NCBI GenBank assembly: GCA_020848635.1 | Contig: JADLHS010000119.1 | Location: 1 to 34,864 of the forward strand | Reading direction: 5' to 3' | Length of the DNA stretch: 34,864 bases | Source of the DNA: Limisphaerales bacterium | GTDB taxonomy: Bacteria; Verrucomicrobiota; Verrucomicrobiia; Limisphaerales; JADLHS01 | Part shown: in pieces, positions 17,701 to 27,617 of the stretch | Position numbering within the stretch: position 1 is the stretch's first letter | How the letters are laid out: every line of letters begins with the position of its first letter | The notes under the pieces: generated by a model | Told to the model about the DNA's origin: nothing | What the model saw: only the letters and a program-made list of their open reading frames with translations | Databases searched by the model: none | Made by a program: the position numbers and the translations under genes

Positions 17701-19338
17701 GCCAAGACGCGCGGCACCACCGCGGGCGTCGGTTTAATTTCGCCGCCACCGCACCATGACATATACTCCATCGAAGATTTGGCGGAATTGATTCATGACC
17801 TGAAGAACGCCAACCGCCACGCCCGCATCAGTGTAAAACTAGTGTCGGAAGTTGGGGTGGGAACAATCGCGGCGGGCGTCTCCAAGGCGCATGCGGATGT
17901 GGTGCTCATCAGCGGCCACGACGGCGGCACAGGCGCTTCGCCGCTCTCCTCCATCAAACACGCGGGCAGCCCGTGGGAACTCGGACTCGCCGAAGCGCAC
18001 CAGACACTCGTGTTGAACAATTTGCGCAGCCGCATTTATGTCGAGGCGGACGGCCAATTGAAAACCGGCCGCGATGTCGCGGTGGCCGCGTTGCTTGGAG
18101 CGGAAGAGTTCGGCTTTGCGACCGCACCGCTCGTAACGCTCGGCTGCCTCATGATGCGCGTCTGCCATCTGAACACCTGCCCGGTGGGCGTCGCCACGCA
18201 GGACCCGAAGTTGCGCGCCAAGTTCAATGGCGACCCCAACAACGTGGTCAATTTCATGCGCTTCATTGCACAGGAGCTTCGCGAACTCATGGCCAAGCTC
18301 GGCTTCCGCACCATCGAGGAAATGGTGGGACGCACTGACAAGTTAATCCCTTGGAAGGCGATTGAACATTGGAAGGCGAATGGCCTCGACCTTACGCCAA
18401 TTTTGCATCAGCCCGACGTCGCCGCCGATGTCGGACGTTTTCGTCAGCAGGATCAGGATCACGGACTCGAAAAGTCGCTCGACATCACGAAGCTCCTGGC
18501 AATTTGCCAGCCAGCCATCGAGCGCGGGGAGCAGGTTCGCGCCGAGTTGACCATCCGCAATGTCAACCGCGTGGTCGGCACGATCACGGGCAGCGAAGTG
18601 ACCCGCAAGCACGGCCCGAACGGACTGCCTGAGGACACGATTCAACTCAAGTTTAACGGCAGCGCGGGCCAGAGTTTTGGTGGTTTCATGCCGCGCGGAA
18701 TGACGCTCGAGCTCGAAGGTGACGCGAATGATTATTTCGGCAAAGGTTTGAGCGGCGGCAAACTCATTGTTTATCCGCCCAAAGCGGCGACGTTCAAGGC
18801 CGAAGACAACATGATCGTCGGCAACGTCGCGTTTTATGGCGCGACCAGCGGCGAGGCCTATATTCGCGGCATGGCGGGCGAACGCTTCTGTGTTCGCAAC
18901 TCTGGAGTGAACACCGTGGTCGAAGCCATTGGCGATCACGGTTGTGAATACATGACCGGCGGACGCGTGGTAATTCTCGGCCCGACGGGTCGCAACTTCG
19001 CCGCCGGCATGAGCGGGGGCGTGGCTTATGTCTTGGACGAGGCGGAGAATTTCGCCGACCGTTGCAACATGGAAATGGTTGGGCTGGAACCATTGACGGA
19101 CGCCGACGAGATTGAGGAGGTCTGGAAAATGATTCAGCGGCATCAGACCTACACCCAAAGCGTGCTCGCGGCCAAGATCCTGGCCGACTGGAAAAAATTC
19201 ATCCCGAAATTCGTAAGAGTGATGCCCACCGATTACAAACGGGTTCTGGAGTCACTCAAGAAAGTCAGAGAGCAGGGCCTGACGGGGGACGAGGCGATTT
19301 TGGCCGCGTTCGAGCAAAACTCCCGCGCGGGTAATTGA
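14710..19338 (+). CDS. gltB: Glutamate synthase large (alpha) subunit
   Basis: A 1542-residue GOGAT large subunit, close to the usual 1500. With GltD it makes two glutamates from glutamine and 2-oxoglutarate, the assimilation step after glutamine synthetase. An amidotransferase domain begins at Cys34 (HDSCGVGF), which becomes the N-terminal nucleophile after removal of a 33-residue propeptide; GNVNWM lies further on. The central domain is followed by the FMN-binding synthase barrel ([37 protein letters not shown]). The 3Fe-4S cysteines are Cys1146, Cys1152 and Cys1157, with spacing as in E. coli GltB. A C-terminal GxGxG helix domain (about 1280-1470) completes it. gltD follows after 29 bp, so the two are cotranscribed. 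The hairpin at 14661-14689 may regulate it. Confidence 0.98.
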   Translation: MNIRSNEQNSPEHVRLGPPAKQGLYDPQYEHDSCGVGFVVNMKGRKSHDIVADALQILVNLDHRGACGCETNTGDGAGILMQVPHDFLLAATRKLGFELPAPGQYGLGMLFMPPNPGERAAIQAIIEKIISGENQTLLGWRDIPTDNSSLGNGAKSSEPFMMQLFIGRNAAIKDDAAFERKLYVIRKIAEQTIRYGGKVAGGKWFYVSSLSARTAIYKGMLMPEQVAKYFPDLRDPSMVSALALVHSRFSTNTFPSWDRAHPNRYIAHNGEINTLRGNVNWMRAGQHNFKSEHFGDEIKKVIPVINTDGSDSTMFDNCVELLVMAGRELPHAMMMMIPEPWENHESMDAERRAFYEFHSCLMEPWDGPASIAFTDGIRIGACLDRNGLRPSRYYVTKDDLVIMASEAGVLPIAPERVATKGRLQPGRMFLVDTEQGRIIADEELKKKYASAHPYQKWLDKHHVLLENLPEPPQGTDPEHRTVLQRQQCFGYTFEDLRFIVGPMANDGVQPLGSMGTDTPLAVLSNKPQLLYNYFKQLFAQVTNPPIDPIREEIVTSTETMVGARGGLLNPTPQSCALIKLAHPLLTNEELEKLRHVGQLNRKGFKAATLPILFQAADKTNGLETALAKMFSDADQAIKEGATVIILSDRGISETVAPIPALLAVAGLHHHLIRSGKRSRIGLVLESGEPREVHHFALLISYGCSAINPYLAFATIDDLIAQGMLVNTDHKTAVKNFIKAAVKGVVKTMAKMGISTVQSYRGAQVFEAIGINSEVVDKYFTWTPSRIQGVGLDVIAEEVLKRHRHAFPDRQVNGELDAGGQYQWRDNGEYHLFNPQTIHKLQSACRTGNLKIFSEYSDLVNNQAKHLCTLRGLLDFKFAEKPVPLAEVESVETIVKRFKTGAMSYGSISKEAHEALAIAMNRLGGRSNTGEGGEDPARYVLEANGDSKNSAIKQVASGRFGVTSHYLVNAKELQIKMAQGAKPGEGGELPGKKVFPEIAKTRGTTAGVGLISPPPHHDIYSIEDLAELIHDLKNANRHARISVKLVSEVGVGTIAAGVSKAHADVVLISGHDGGTGASPLSSIKHAGSPWELGLAEAHQTLVLNNLRSRIYVEADGQLKTGRDVAVAALLGAEEFGFATAPLVTLGCLMMRVCHLNTCPVGVATQDPKLRAKFNGDPNNVVNFMRFIAQELRELMAKLGFRTIEEMVGRTDKLIPWKAIEHWKANGLDLTPILHQPDVAADVGRFRQQDQDHGLEKSLDITKLLAICQPAIERGEQVRAELTIRNVNRVVGTITGSEVTRKHGPNGLPEDTIQLKFNGSAGQSFGGFMPRGMTLELEGDANDYFGKGLSGGKLIVYPPKAATFKAEDNMIVGNVAFYGATSGEAYIRGMAGERFCVRNSGVNTVVEAIGDHGCEYMTGGRVVILGPTGRNFAAGMSGGVAYVLDEAENFADRCNMEMVGLEPLTDADEIEEVWKMIQRHQTYTQSVLAAKILADWKKFIPKFVRVMPTDYKRVLESLKKVREQGLTGDEAILAAFEQNSRAGN

Positions 19339-19367
19339 TCGAACGATTTTCAGGAAGGTAACAACCC

Positions 19368-20852
19368 ATGGGTAAACCAACAGGATTCTTGGAATTTCAA
19401 CGCGAACTGCCGGCGGATCGCTCCGCGGCTGAACGCATCGCCGACTGGAAGGAGTTCCACCTCCACATGCCCGAGGCGGATCTTCGCAAGCAGGGGGCGC
19501 GGTGCATGGATTGCGGCATTCCCTTCTGCCACACGGGCCAACTGGTCACTGGCATGGCCAGCGGCTGCCCGATTCACAACCTCATTCCCGAATGGAACGA
19601 CCTTGTCTATCGCGGCCTGTGGAAAGAGGCCCTGGTGCGGCTGCACAAAACGAATAATTTCCCGGAGTTCACCGGTCGCGTGTGCCCGGCGCCCTGCGAA
19701 GGTTCGTGCGTGCTCGGCATGAACGAACCCGCCGTCACCATTAAGAACATCGAATGCACGATCATTGATCACGGCTGGGAAAATGGCTGGGTCAAGCCCG
19801 AACCACCGAAGAAGCGCACCGGCAAAAAAGTCGCGGTCATCGGCTCCGGCCCGGCGGGCTTGAGCGCCGCCGCGCAACTCAACAAGGCGGGTCATCTAGT
19901 CACCGTTTTTGAACGCGCCGACCGCCCCGGAGGGTTGCTCATGTATGGCATCCCCAACATGAAGCTCGACAAGAGCGAAGTCGTGCTCCGGCGCTTGAAT
20001 TTACTGGAGAAAGAAGGCGTGAAGTTCGTTTGCAACACCGAGGTGGGTGTCAATCTCCCGGCGGAAACACTTTTGAAGGCATTTGATGCGGTGCTTCTGG
20101 CCACCGGCGCAACCAAGCCCCGCGACCTGCCGATCGAAGGCCGCCCGCTCAAGGGCGTTCACTTCGCAATGGATTTTCTGACCGCGAACACGCAAGCGGT
20201 GCTCGATGGCCACAAAAATGGTAGTTTCATTGACGCCGCCGGCAAGGATGTCGTGGTCATCGGCGGCGGAGACACCGGCACAGATTGCGTCGGCACTTCA
20301 ATGCGCCACGGCTGCAAGAGTCTGGTGCAGGTGGAGATTTTGCCGAAGCCGCCGCAACATCGGGCCAAGGACAATCCGTGGCCCGAATGGCCGAAGACTT
20401 ACAAGTTGGATTATGGGCAGGAGGAAGCCGCCGCAAAATTTGGCGCGGACCCGCGCGTCTATCTCACCACCGCTACGAAATTCGAAGCCGACACCCATGG
20501 CCACGTTAAAGCTGTCCACACCGTGCAAGTGGAGTGGACGAAGAACGAAAAAGGCCAGTTCATCCCCAGGCACTTGCCCGGCACGGAAAAAATCCTGCCC
20601 GCGCAACTTGTCCTGCTGGCGATGGGTTTCCTCGGGCCGGAACAGCCGCTGCTCGAATCACTCGGCATCGAACGCGACCCCCGCTCGAACGCCAAAGCCG
20701 ACTTCGAAAAGTACACCACGAACATCAAGGGCGTCTTTGCCGCCGGAGATTGCCGCCGCGGCCAGAGCCTCGTTGTGTGGGCGTTCAATGAAGGCCGTGG
20801 CGCCGCACGCGAGTGCGACCGCTATTTGATGGGCACGACGGACTTACCGTAA
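19368..20852 (+). CDS. gltD: Glutamate synthase small (beta) subunit
   Basis: A 494-residue NADPH-oxidising subunit that passes electrons through FAD and Fe-S clusters to GltB. The N-terminal cysteines Cys46, Cys49, Cys54 and Cys67 and Cys106, Cys110 and Cys114 (with Cys130 further on) are the cluster ligands expected in the family. The FAD-binding VIGSGPAG is at residues 157-164. The NADPH-binding motif [12 protein letters not shown] is at about 293-304. The C-terminal [16 protein letters not shown] contacts FAD. It is preceded by AGGAAGG at 19352-19358, nine bases before the ATG, one of the few clear Shine-Dalgarno sites in this window. Confidence 0.97.
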   Translation: MGKPTGFLEFQRELPADRSAAERIADWKEFHLHMPEADLRKQGARCMDCGIPFCHTGQLVTGMASGCPIHNLIPEWNDLVYRGLWKEALVRLHKTNNFPEFTGRVCPAPCEGSCVLGMNEPAVTIKNIECTIIDHGWENGWVKPEPPKKRTGKKVAVIGSGPAGLSAAAQLNKAGHLVTVFERADRPGGLLMYGIPNMKLDKSEVVLRRLNLLEKEGVKFVCNTEVGVNLPAETLLKAFDAVLLATGATKPRDLPIEGRPLKGVHFAMDFLTANTQAVLDGHKNGSFIDAAGKDVVVIGGGDTGTDCVGTSMRHGCKSLVQVEILPKPPQHRAKDNPWPEWPKTYKLDYGQEEAAAKFGADPRVYLTTATKFEADTHGHVKAVHTVQVEWTKNEKGQFIPRHLPGTEKILPAQLVLLAMGFLGPEQPLLESLGIERDPRSNAKADFEKYTTNIKGVFAAGDCRRGQSLVVWAFNEGRGAARECDRYLMGTTDLP

Positions 20853-20962
20853 GCTTGAAGAGGGGATGAGGCGATGGCGGGACCGGAAGTGGGGACGCGG
20901 TGTTTTTTTTGCCCTGCGCACCACCCTTGCCAGTGCCGTTTTGCCAGCTACAATTCCCGGCT

Positions 20963-22096
20963 GTGATTGGCTTGAGCAAAACGCGCGTCATCTGTGGCAT
21001 GAGCGGAGGAGTGGATTCCTCCGCAACGGCGGCGCTCTTGCTGGAGCAGGGCTATGAGGTGGTGGGCATCACACTCAAACTCTGGCCGCAGGATTGCGTG
21101 TCGCGAGCCGAGGACAAGTGTTGCGGGCCGCAGGCCGTGACAGATGCGCGGTCAGTCTGCCACAAGCTCGGGATTCCTTACTATCTCATTAACGAGGCGG
21201 ACCAGTTTCAAAAGCAGGTCATCCAATACTTCGCATCCGAGTACAAAGCCGGGCGCACCCCGAATCCGTGCGTCATGTGCAACCAGAATTTGAAGTTCGG
21301 CCGGCTCATTGACCGGGCGGATCAGCTCGGGGCGGAATTCATAGCCACCGGACATTTTGCACGGATTGAACGTCCCCCTGCCCCGCCCCACTCCGGATCG
21401 GCTGAAGCGCGGGTGAACAGCATACCGGGGGCGGGGCGGTATTTGCTAAAGCGCGGCCGCGATTTGAAGAAGGATCAAAGTTATTTCCTCTTCTCGCTCC
21501 GGCAGGATCAGCTCGCACGGGCCATGTTCCCGCTCGGCGAAAAGACCAAAAGCGATACGCGCGAAGTGGCGCGGCACTGCAATCTCAAAACCGCCGACAA
21601 AGCGGAGAGCATGGAAATCTGCTTCGTGCCAGATAATGATTACGGCGGGTTTCTGCAGCAGGCCAACCTGGTCCAGAAGCATCGTGGCGAGATCGTGGAC
21701 CTGCGTGGCCAATTGCTCGGACATCACGATGGCATTGAGTTTTACACCATCGGCCAGCGGAAAGGGCTGGGGCTTTCCTCGCCCCAGCCGCTCTATGTCG
21801 TTGAATTGGACGCGGAGCACAACCGCGTTGTGGTCGGGGATGACTCGGCGCTGGACCAGGACGAATTCATCGTGGACCGTTGCAACTGGATCCCATTCGA
21901 CATGCCGCCAGATTCGATCCACGTGACGGCGAAGATTCGCTACAACCATCCGGGCACCCCGGCGACCGTAACGTCACAACCGGACGGGCGGGCAAAGGTG
22001 AAATTGCACACCCCGCAACGCGCCATCACGCCAGGACAAGCGGCGGTTTTTTACCAGGAGGATCTGGTTATCGGCGGTGGCTGGATTACCCGCTAG
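20963..22096 (+). CDS. mnmA: tRNA-specific 2-thiouridylase MnmA
   Basis: A 377-residue enzyme that thiolates U34 of tRNA Lys, Glu and Gln. The PP-loop is GMSGGVDSS at residues 12-20. The segment TPNPCVMCNQNLKFG has Cys103 and Cys106; Cys106 aligns with the E. coli active-site Cys102, while Cys103 replaces the E. coli Asp99. The sulfur-carrying Cys220 is in MEICFVPD. Family motifs GHFARIE and YTIGQRKGLG are present. A short Pro/Gly-rich insertion follows GHFARIE. The frame is open back to a GTG at 20900, but VIGLSKTRVICGMSGG at 20963 (GTG; a TTG at 20972 is another option) matches family starts. It lies where rimP would normally precede nusA. Confidence 0.93.
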   Translation: MIGLSKTRVICGMSGGVDSSATAALLLEQGYEVVGITLKLWPQDCVSRAEDKCCGPQAVTDARSVCHKLGIPYYLINEADQFQKQVIQYFASEYKAGRTPNPCVMCNQNLKFGRLIDRADQLGAEFIATGHFARIERPPAPPHSGSAEARVNSIPGAGRYLLKRGRDLKKDQSYFLFSLRQDQLARAMFPLGEKTKSDTREVARHCNLKTADKAESMEICFVPDNDYGGFLQQANLVQKHRGEIVDLRGQLLGHHDGIEFYTIGQRKGLGLSSPQPLYVVELDAEHNRVVVGDDSALDQDEFIVDRCNWIPFDMPPDSIHVTAKIRYNHPGTPATVTSQPDGRAKVKLHTPQRAITPGQAAVFYQEDLVIGGGWITR

Positions 22097-22156
22097 GGGA
22101 AGTCAGAACCACTTTCTCGGGTGGGTCATTCGGCAAAAATCATCTACCCTTTGAGC

Positions 22157-22260
22157 TTGACGACGCAATGTCGGGTTTCCTAAGTTACCTATTGAACGGT
22201 AAAGTTGCCGGGTGAAACCGGTGGGCCAAGTCGGAAGAGTAACAATCTGCCGGCTTTTTT
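22157..22260 (+). promoter_or_regulatory. Possible promoter and structured leader of nusA
   Basis: TTGACG (22157-22162) and TAAGTT (22181-22186, weak -10) are 18 bp apart. Downstream, CCGG (22208-22211) can pair with CCGG (22218-22221) across a GTGAAA loop. Alternatively, GCCGG (22207-22211) can pair with CCGGC (22250-22254), which is directly followed by six T residues. The two pairings exclude each other, as in an attenuator, but the second has a 38-base loop. This reading is tentative. Confidence 0.3.
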
Positions 22261-22291
22261 GTTCCCCCGATGGGACTACCGTTACGAGCTT

Positions 22292-23572
22292 ATGAACGCC
22301 GATTTTTTAGCAGTCTTGGAATTCTGGGAGCGCGAGAAGGGCATCAGCCGGGATGTCCTGGTGGGTGCTGTCCAGGAAGCGTTGTTGTCCGCTGCAAAGA
22401 AGGCGGTTGGCCCGGCGCGTGAACTGCGCGTGGCCATTGACCCCAAGAACGGCGACATTAAGGCCTTCGCCAAGCTCATTGTCTCGGAGAAAGTCATCTC
22501 CAAACACGACCAGATTTCCGTCTTTGACGCCCGGCGCATCAAGGCCGATGCCCAAGTCGGCGAGGAAATGGAGATCGAAGTCACGCCCACCGGCTTTGGG
22601 CGCATCGCTTCCCAGTACGCCAAGCAGGCATTGATGCAGCAACTCCGCCGGGCGGAAAAGGCGCTGATCTTCGCTGAGTTCAAAGACCGCGTCGGCGACA
22701 TCATCAGCGGAACCGTGCGGCGCTTTGACCGGTCGGACGTCTTGGTGGACCTCGGCAAATACGAGGCGCTGCTTCCCAACAAAGAACGGGTGCCGACCGA
22801 AGAATATCAGGTGGGCGAGCGCATTCGTTGCTTCGTCAAGGCGGTGGAGCAAGGGCCGCACGGACCGGAGATTATTTTGTCCCGCGCCGACCCGCGTTTT
22901 GTCATCAAGCTGTTTCAGGTGGAAGTCTCCGAAATTAACGACGGCACAATCGAAATCAAGGGAATCGCACGGGAACCCGGTTTCCGCACCAAGCTCGCGG
23001 TGTGGACGCGCGACGCCAAGGTGGATCCCGTCGGAGCGTGCGTCGGTTTGCGCGGTCAGCGCGTGAAGAACATCGTGCGCGAGCTGAACAACGAGAAGGT
23101 GGACATCATTCGCTGGGATTCGAACATCCGCACCTTCATCACCAATGCACTGTCACCGGCCACGCTCAAGACTTTTGAATTGGACGAACCCCGCAAGCGC
23201 GCCCGAATCATTGTCAGCGATGATCAACTCTCGCTTGCCATCGGCAAACGGGGACAAAATGCCCGGCTCACTTCGAAGCTCACCGGCTGGCAGGTGGATA
23301 TCGAGGCGGAAGTCGTGGTTACCCACGGGTTTGAAGAGAAAGTGGCCGAAGCTGTGGAGTTACTGGCGGCCATCGAAGGCATTACCCGGGAGCAAGCGGA
23401 TGCTCTCGTGCATGCCGGCCTGACGCGTTTGGAAGACTTGTTGCAGGCCGAGGAAACTGACCTCGCCGATATTCCGCAAATCGGTGAGCAGGCGGGCACC
23501 GTGCTGAACGCCGCCCGCGCGGAATCCCTGCGCCGCAAGTTTAAAGATGGCGAAGCACCGGAAACGAATTAG
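22292..23572 (+). CDS. nusA: Transcription termination/antitermination factor NusA
   Basis: A 426-residue RNA polymerase-associated factor for pausing, termination and antitermination. The N-terminal polymerase-binding domain starts MNADFLAVLEFWEREKGISRD. An S1 domain (SGTVRRFDRSDVLVDLGKYE) follows at about residues 130-200. Two KH domains carry GLRGQRVKNIVREL and GKRGQNARLTSKLTGW. A C-terminal helix-hairpin-helix region (GLTRLEDLLQAEETDLADIP) closes the protein. The frame opens at 22205, but the ATG at 22292 starts the recognisable domain. It heads the nusA-infB-rbfA-nrnA-truB cluster; rimP, usually just upstream, is not in this window. Confidence 0.95.
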   Translation: MNADFLAVLEFWEREKGISRDVLVGAVQEALLSAAKKAVGPARELRVAIDPKNGDIKAFAKLIVSEKVISKHDQISVFDARRIKADAQVGEEMEIEVTPTGFGRIASQYAKQALMQQLRRAEKALIFAEFKDRVGDIISGTVRRFDRSDVLVDLGKYEALLPNKERVPTEEYQVGERIRCFVKAVEQGPHGPEIILSRADPRFVIKLFQVEVSEINDGTIEIKGIAREPGFRTKLAVWTRDAKVDPVGACVGLRGQRVKNIVRELNNEKVDIIRWDSNIRTFITNALSPATLKTFELDEPRKRARIIVSDDQLSLAIGKRGQNARLTSKLTGWQVDIEAEVVVTHGFEEKVAEAVELLAAIEGITREQADALVHAGLTRLEDLLQAEETDLADIPQIGEQAGTVLNAARAESLRRKFKDGEAPETN

Positions 23573-23660
23573 CCGTGGCGGTCGTGTCACCGGTGCCATT
23601 CGGTTCGATTTAGCCCTATGAAGGCGTATTGCCCAAATAGGTGGTTGGTTTGGAAGAATT

Positions 23661-26123
23661 ATGCCCGTACGCATTTACGATATCTCGAAAAAGCTCGGCT
23701 TGGAGAACAAGGAAATCATCTCCAAAGCCAAGGCTTTGGGCATTGCCGCCGCGAAAGTACCCTCCAGCTCGCTCGATAAAATCACCGCCGAGTATCTCGA
23801 AGAGCAGATTCTCAAAGACCATCCAGAGCTTTCCGCACCCAAGCCGCCGCCGGAACCACCCAGACCGGCGACACCTGAGCCAATCATCATCGTCTCCGCG
23901 CCGCCCCCCCCTCCACCACCGCCACCAGCACCAGCCGAGCCTCCCATCATCACCGAGCCGGTAGCTGTTAACCCGGTGACCGAGCCTACGCCCGTCGAGG
24001 CCGTTGAACTACCACCCACCGCTGCTCCAGTCGCCCCCCCGGCGGCCCCGGTTGAGCCGCCCAAACCCAAGGTCGGTGAGAAGGTCGGCTTCATTCAACT
24101 CGCGCAAAGACCCGCCCCCCGGCCCGGTGATCGTGGTGGCAATGTCAGACCCACCAACCGACCAGCCGAACCCGGTCGCACGGAGTTCTTGCGGCGAGGT
24201 GATAATCGTCCGGTACGCGGCGTCGCCGGCGGCCCAGGCCAGCGATTTCCCGGCCAGCAAAGACCGACCGGCGGCCAGAGGCCAACCGAGCCCGCCAAAC
24301 CAGCCGCCCCGAAATTCATACTCCCCGAAGGTGCGCAGGTCATCATCATCAAGCCTCCCATCATCGTCCGCGAACTGGCCGAACAGCTGAAGCAGAAGCC
24401 GTTCAAGATCATTGCCGATCTGATGGAGGCGGGCGTTTTTGCCAACGTGAACCAGGCAATTGACGAAAAAATCGCGCAGCAGATTTCCGCCAAGTATGGC
24501 TTCAAATTTGAGGTCGAGAAGCGCGCCAAAGGCGAGGGTCAGGTTCACGCGCCCGTCAAAAAGATCGAAGTTGATACCGAGGATAAACCGGAACAACTCA
24601 AGCCGCGTCCGCCCGTTGTCACCATCATGGGCCATGTAGACCACGGCAAGACCTCGCTCCTCGACGTGATTCGAAAAGCCAACGTCGCCGCAGGCGAAGC
24701 CGGCGGCATCACGCAGCACATTGGCGCCTACACTATTTCCTTCCCACACCCGGAGCGAAAGAAGGATCTGCAACAGATCACCTTCCTCGATACGCCCGGC
24801 CACGCCGCGTTCAGTTCCATGCGGGCGCGCGGGGCCACCGTGACCGACATCGTCGTGCTCGTGGTCGCTGCCAATGATGGGGTAATGCCGCAGACGATCG
24901 AGGCGCTCAACCACGCCAAAGCCGCGCGGGTCCCGATTCTGGTGGCCGTCAACAAGTGCGACCACCCGAACGCAAACCCGATGAAGGTCCGCCAGCAGTT
25001 GCAGGAAAAAGGGCTCGTGCCCGATGATTGGGGCGGCGAAACCATTTTCGTGGATTGTTCCGCCCTGACGAAGCAGGGCGTGGACAAGCTGCTCGAAATG
25101 ATTTTGCTCCAGGCCGATTTGCTGGAGCTGAAAGCCAACCCGGACCGCATGGCTAAAGGCAACGTGATCGAATCCGGCATCGAGCCCGGCGGTCCCATCG
25201 CGACCGTCCTCGTGCGCAAAGGCACGCTCCGCGTCGGTGACGTCATCCTCTGTGGGGAGTTTTACGGCAAGGCTCGGGCGCTCATCAACGAGGAAGGCAA
25301 GCGACTGAAGGAAGCCTCGCCGTCCGTCGCCGTAAAAATTCTTGGTCTCAACGGTGTGCCCGACGCCGGTCTCGAATTCACCGTATGCGAGAACGAACGC
25401 TCCGCCCGGGATCTCGCCGCCGAACGCGCCCAGGCCGATCGCACCGAAAATCTCGAGGCGAAATCAAAAGTCACACTGGAGAATCTCTTCGCCACCCTCG
25501 ACTCCCAGGCTGGCAAAACCCTCAAGGTCGTTGTTAAAGCCGACACACAAGGTTCGGTCGAAGCCATCGTCGAGGCGCTCAAGAAGATTGATACCGACAA
25601 AGTGGCGCTCGAAGTCATCCACAGTGACGTCGGTACGATCAGCGAAAACGATGTCGCCCTGGCCTCAGCGTCCCACGGCGTCATTCTCGGCTTCCACACG
25701 CGATTGGACAGCACCGCCGCGGAAAAGGCCAAGCACGCCAATGTGCAGGTCAAACTTTACGCCATCATATACGAACTCATTGATCAGGTGAAGGACGGCA
25801 TGGCGGGCTTGCTCGATCCGATTGCCAAAGAAGTCATCGTTGGCTCCGCCGATGTGCGACAGGTGTTTGAACTCTCCAAAGGCATGCCGGTGGCCGGATC
25901 GATGGTCACGGTTGGCCGGATCGTGCGGGGCAAGGTGCGCGTGCGGCGCCGCAAAGATGTCATTTACGAAGGCGTCACCCAGTCGCTGCGCCGCTTCCAG
26001 GACGAAGTCAATGAAGTGCGCGCCGGGCTCGAATGCGGCATTCGCATTGAAGGCTTCTCGGAAATCCAAGTGGGGGACGTGGTCGAGTGTTACACCATCG
26101 AAAAAGTGGCGGCCAAGTTGTAA
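23661..26123 (+). CDS. infB: Translation initiation factor IF-2
   Basis: An 820-residue GTPase that delivers initiator tRNA to the 30S subunit and promotes subunit joining. An N-terminal IF2-N domain ([18 protein letters not shown]) is followed by a long Pro/Ala-rich linker (about residues 55-215) containing a run of nine prolines. A second IF2-N segment ([20 protein letters not shown]) comes next. The GTPase motifs are intact: GHVDHGKT at 324-331, DTPGH at 377-381 and NKCD at 431-434. The remaining C-terminal domains extend to the end. It follows nusA by 88 bp. The linker is normally variable, so its unusual richness in Pro is not a defect. Confidence 0.98.
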   Translation: MPVRIYDISKKLGLENKEIISKAKALGIAAAKVPSSSLDKITAEYLEEQILKDHPELSAPKPPPEPPRPATPEPIIIVSAPPPPPPPPPAPAEPPIITEPVAVNPVTEPTPVEAVELPPTAAPVAPPAAPVEPPKPKVGEKVGFIQLAQRPAPRPGDRGGNVRPTNRPAEPGRTEFLRRGDNRPVRGVAGGPGQRFPGQQRPTGGQRPTEPAKPAAPKFILPEGAQVIIIKPPIIVRELAEQLKQKPFKIIADLMEAGVFANVNQAIDEKIAQQISAKYGFKFEVEKRAKGEGQVHAPVKKIEVDTEDKPEQLKPRPPVVTIMGHVDHGKTSLLDVIRKANVAAGEAGGITQHIGAYTISFPHPERKKDLQQITFLDTPGHAAFSSMRARGATVTDIVVLVVAANDGVMPQTIEALNHAKAARVPILVAVNKCDHPNANPMKVRQQLQEKGLVPDDWGGETIFVDCSALTKQGVDKLLEMILLQADLLELKANPDRMAKGNVIESGIEPGGPIATVLVRKGTLRVGDVILCGEFYGKARALINEEGKRLKEASPSVAVKILGLNGVPDAGLEFTVCENERSARDLAAERAQADRTENLEAKSKVTLENLFATLDSQAGKTLKVVVKADTQGSVEAIVEALKKIDTDKVALEVIHSDVGTISENDVALASASHGVILGFHTRLDSTAAEKAKHANVQVKLYAIIYELIDQVKDGMAGLLDPIAKEVIVGSADVRQVFELSKGMPVAGSMVTVGRIVRGKVRVRRRKDVIYEGVTQSLRRFQDEVNEVRAGLECGIRIEGFSEIQVGDVVECYTIEKVAAKL

Positions 26124-26209
26124 AATGAGAATGTTGGCGACCAAGAGAAGACTCAAGCGGGTGTCCCCAAACGCCCACGCACTAGCCGCCTGATTGCAAG
26201 CGCGATTCT

Positions 26210-26218
26210 GGTTATACT
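26210..26218 (+). promoter_or_regulatory. Possible -10 element upstream of rbfA
   Basis: TATACT at 26213-26218 matches the -10 consensus in 5 of 6 positions and has a TG two bases upstream (26209-26210), close to an extended -10. A TTGCAA lies at 26194-26199, but its 13 bp spacing is too short for a standard -35. It is 13 bp before the rbfA start. Confidence 0.25.
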
Positions 26219-26231
26219 CTCCTAAACCGGC

Positions 26232-26606
26232 ATGCCTAACCTCCGTCAACAACGAGTCCGCGAGTTGCTCAAGCGCGCCATTGGCGAGGCCATCCGCCGG
26301 GAATTCAACGTGAGCGAAGCTGGGCTGATCTCCGTCAACGACGTTGACTGCACTGGCGACCTCAAATCCGCCGTTGTTTTCATCAGCATTCTGGGCAACG
26401 CCGATCAGCAGAAGCGCGGGTTGGCGCTGCTCACCGAACATCGTTCGCGCCTCCAGGGACTCGTGGCCAAGTCGGTAATCCTGCGCTATACGCCCACGCT
26501 CCGCTTCGTCGTGGACGACTCGATTGTCCGGGGCAATCGTGTCATGCAAATCATTGAAGAGCTGGACAAGACCGCGCCTGTTCCTGAACAAACTCCCGAG
26601 CCCTGA
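26232..26606 (+). CDS. rbfA: Ribosome-binding factor A
   Basis: A 124-residue 30S maturation factor, a single KH-like domain. The N-terminal RQQRVRELLKRAIGEAIRRE helix and the C-terminal LRYTPTLRFVVDDS motif are typical of RbfA. In the middle, ISVNDVDCTGDLKSAVVFIS corresponds to the family's beta hairpin. The start codon is the ATG at 26232, 108 bp after infB. nrnA follows after 20 bp, so it is probably cotranscribed. Confidence 0.95.
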   Translation: MPNLRQQRVRELLKRAIGEAIRREFNVSEAGLISVNDVDCTGDLKSAVVFISILGNADQQKRGLALLTEHRSRLQGLVAKSVILRYTPTLRFVVDDSIVRGNRVMQIIEELDKTAPVPEQTPEP

Positions 26607-26626
26607 GGCCGCCCGGCCGCCCGCTG

Positions 26627-27610
26627 ATGAAAAGCCACCCGCAAATTGTTGTCCGCATCCTCGAAGCCATCCGGGCCGCGCGCACCATTTGCATCGTCGG
26701 CCACATGCGGCCCGACGGTGACTGTGCCGGTTCCCAACTCGGCCTCATGCTCGCCTTGCGCGCTGAGGGCAAGAAAGTCGTCTGCTGGAATCAGGATTCC
26801 CTGCCGCAGAAATATAAGTTTCTCGATCCGGACGGCGACATCCAAAAACCCCGGCATGGTCAAAAGTTTGATCTCGTCATCGCCACTGACTGCGCCAGCT
26901 TCGAACGACTCGGGACGGTAGGCAAATACGTTACCCAACGGAAGCAGCTCCTCAACATTGACCATCACGAAAGCAACACCCGGTACGGGGATTTGAACTG
27001 GGTTTCCCCGCGTGAGCCTTCCACCGGCGAGTTGATCTTCCGCCTGCTCAAAACCGCCCGCTGGCCGATCACCAAACCCATCGCCGATTGCCTGTTCACC
27101 GCAGTCTCCACCGATACCGGTTCGTTTCAGTACCCGAACACGCGGCCCGGCTCCTTCCACGTCGGCGCGGAACTCGTCACTCGCGGCGCCAACCTCGCGA
27201 AGATTTGCGATGAGGTGTACCAGTCCTATCCCCTGCCCCGGGCCCGGTTGCTCAAGCACGTTTACAACAAGTTTCGGCTTACGCACGACGACCGCATCGC
27301 CTACTTCTGGCTTAAACAAGCTGATTTCTCCCGTACAGGCGCGGACAGCGCGGACTCCGAGGGGCTGATTGACCACATTCGCGCCATTGAGCCCGTCGTT
27401 GTTGCCTGCGTCTTCGAAGAGCTCGAGCCGGAGGTTACGCGCATCAGCCTCCGCTCCAAGAGCAACCAGGTGAACGTCAGCGATATTTGCGGCCAGTTCG
27501 GTGGGGGCGGTCATCCGGCCGCTGCCGGCGCGCGCATCGTTGGCAGCCCGCTCTCCACACAACGCCGGGTCGTGGCCGCCATCAAAAAGGCGATCAACGC
27601 CGCGCGGTAA
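26627..27610 (+). CDS. nrnA: DHH-family oligoribonuclease/pAp phosphatase
   Basis: A 327-residue DHH/DHHA1 phosphoesterase of the NrnA type. It degrades short oligoribonucleotides and/or 3'-phosphoadenosine 5'-phosphate and uses divalent metals. Motif I is GHMRPDGDCAGS, including His26, Asp30 and Asp32. The family DHH motif is Asp112-His113-His114 (DHHESN). The DHHA1 substrate-binding motif GGGGHPAAAG is at residues 292-301. The order rbfA-nrnA-truB is widespread in bacteria and this copy fits it exactly, 20 bp after rbfA and 7 bp before truB. Confidence 0.92.
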   Translation: MKSHPQIVVRILEAIRAARTICIVGHMRPDGDCAGSQLGLMLALRAEGKKVVCWNQDSLPQKYKFLDPDGDIQKPRHGQKFDLVIATDCASFERLGTVGKYVTQRKQLLNIDHHESNTRYGDLNWVSPREPSTGELIFRLLKTARWPITKPIADCLFTAVSTDTGSFQYPNTRPGSFHVGAELVTRGANLAKICDEVYQSYPLPRARLLKHVYNKFRLTHDDRIAYFWLKQADFSRTGADSADSEGLIDHIRAIEPVVVACVFEELEPEVTRISLRSKSNQVNVSDICGQFGGGGHPAAAGARIVGSPLSTQRRVVAAIKKAINAAR

Positions 27611-27617
27611 TTTCGCC

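Noticed and set aside
20903-20910. Run of eight T residues after gltD as a terminator
   Set aside because: No stable stem precedes it; only four base pairs with a long loop can be drawn.
26125-26193. A 22-codon basic ORF two bases after the infB stop
   Set aside because: Possible stop-restart, but too short and without any recognised homology or Shine-Dalgarno.
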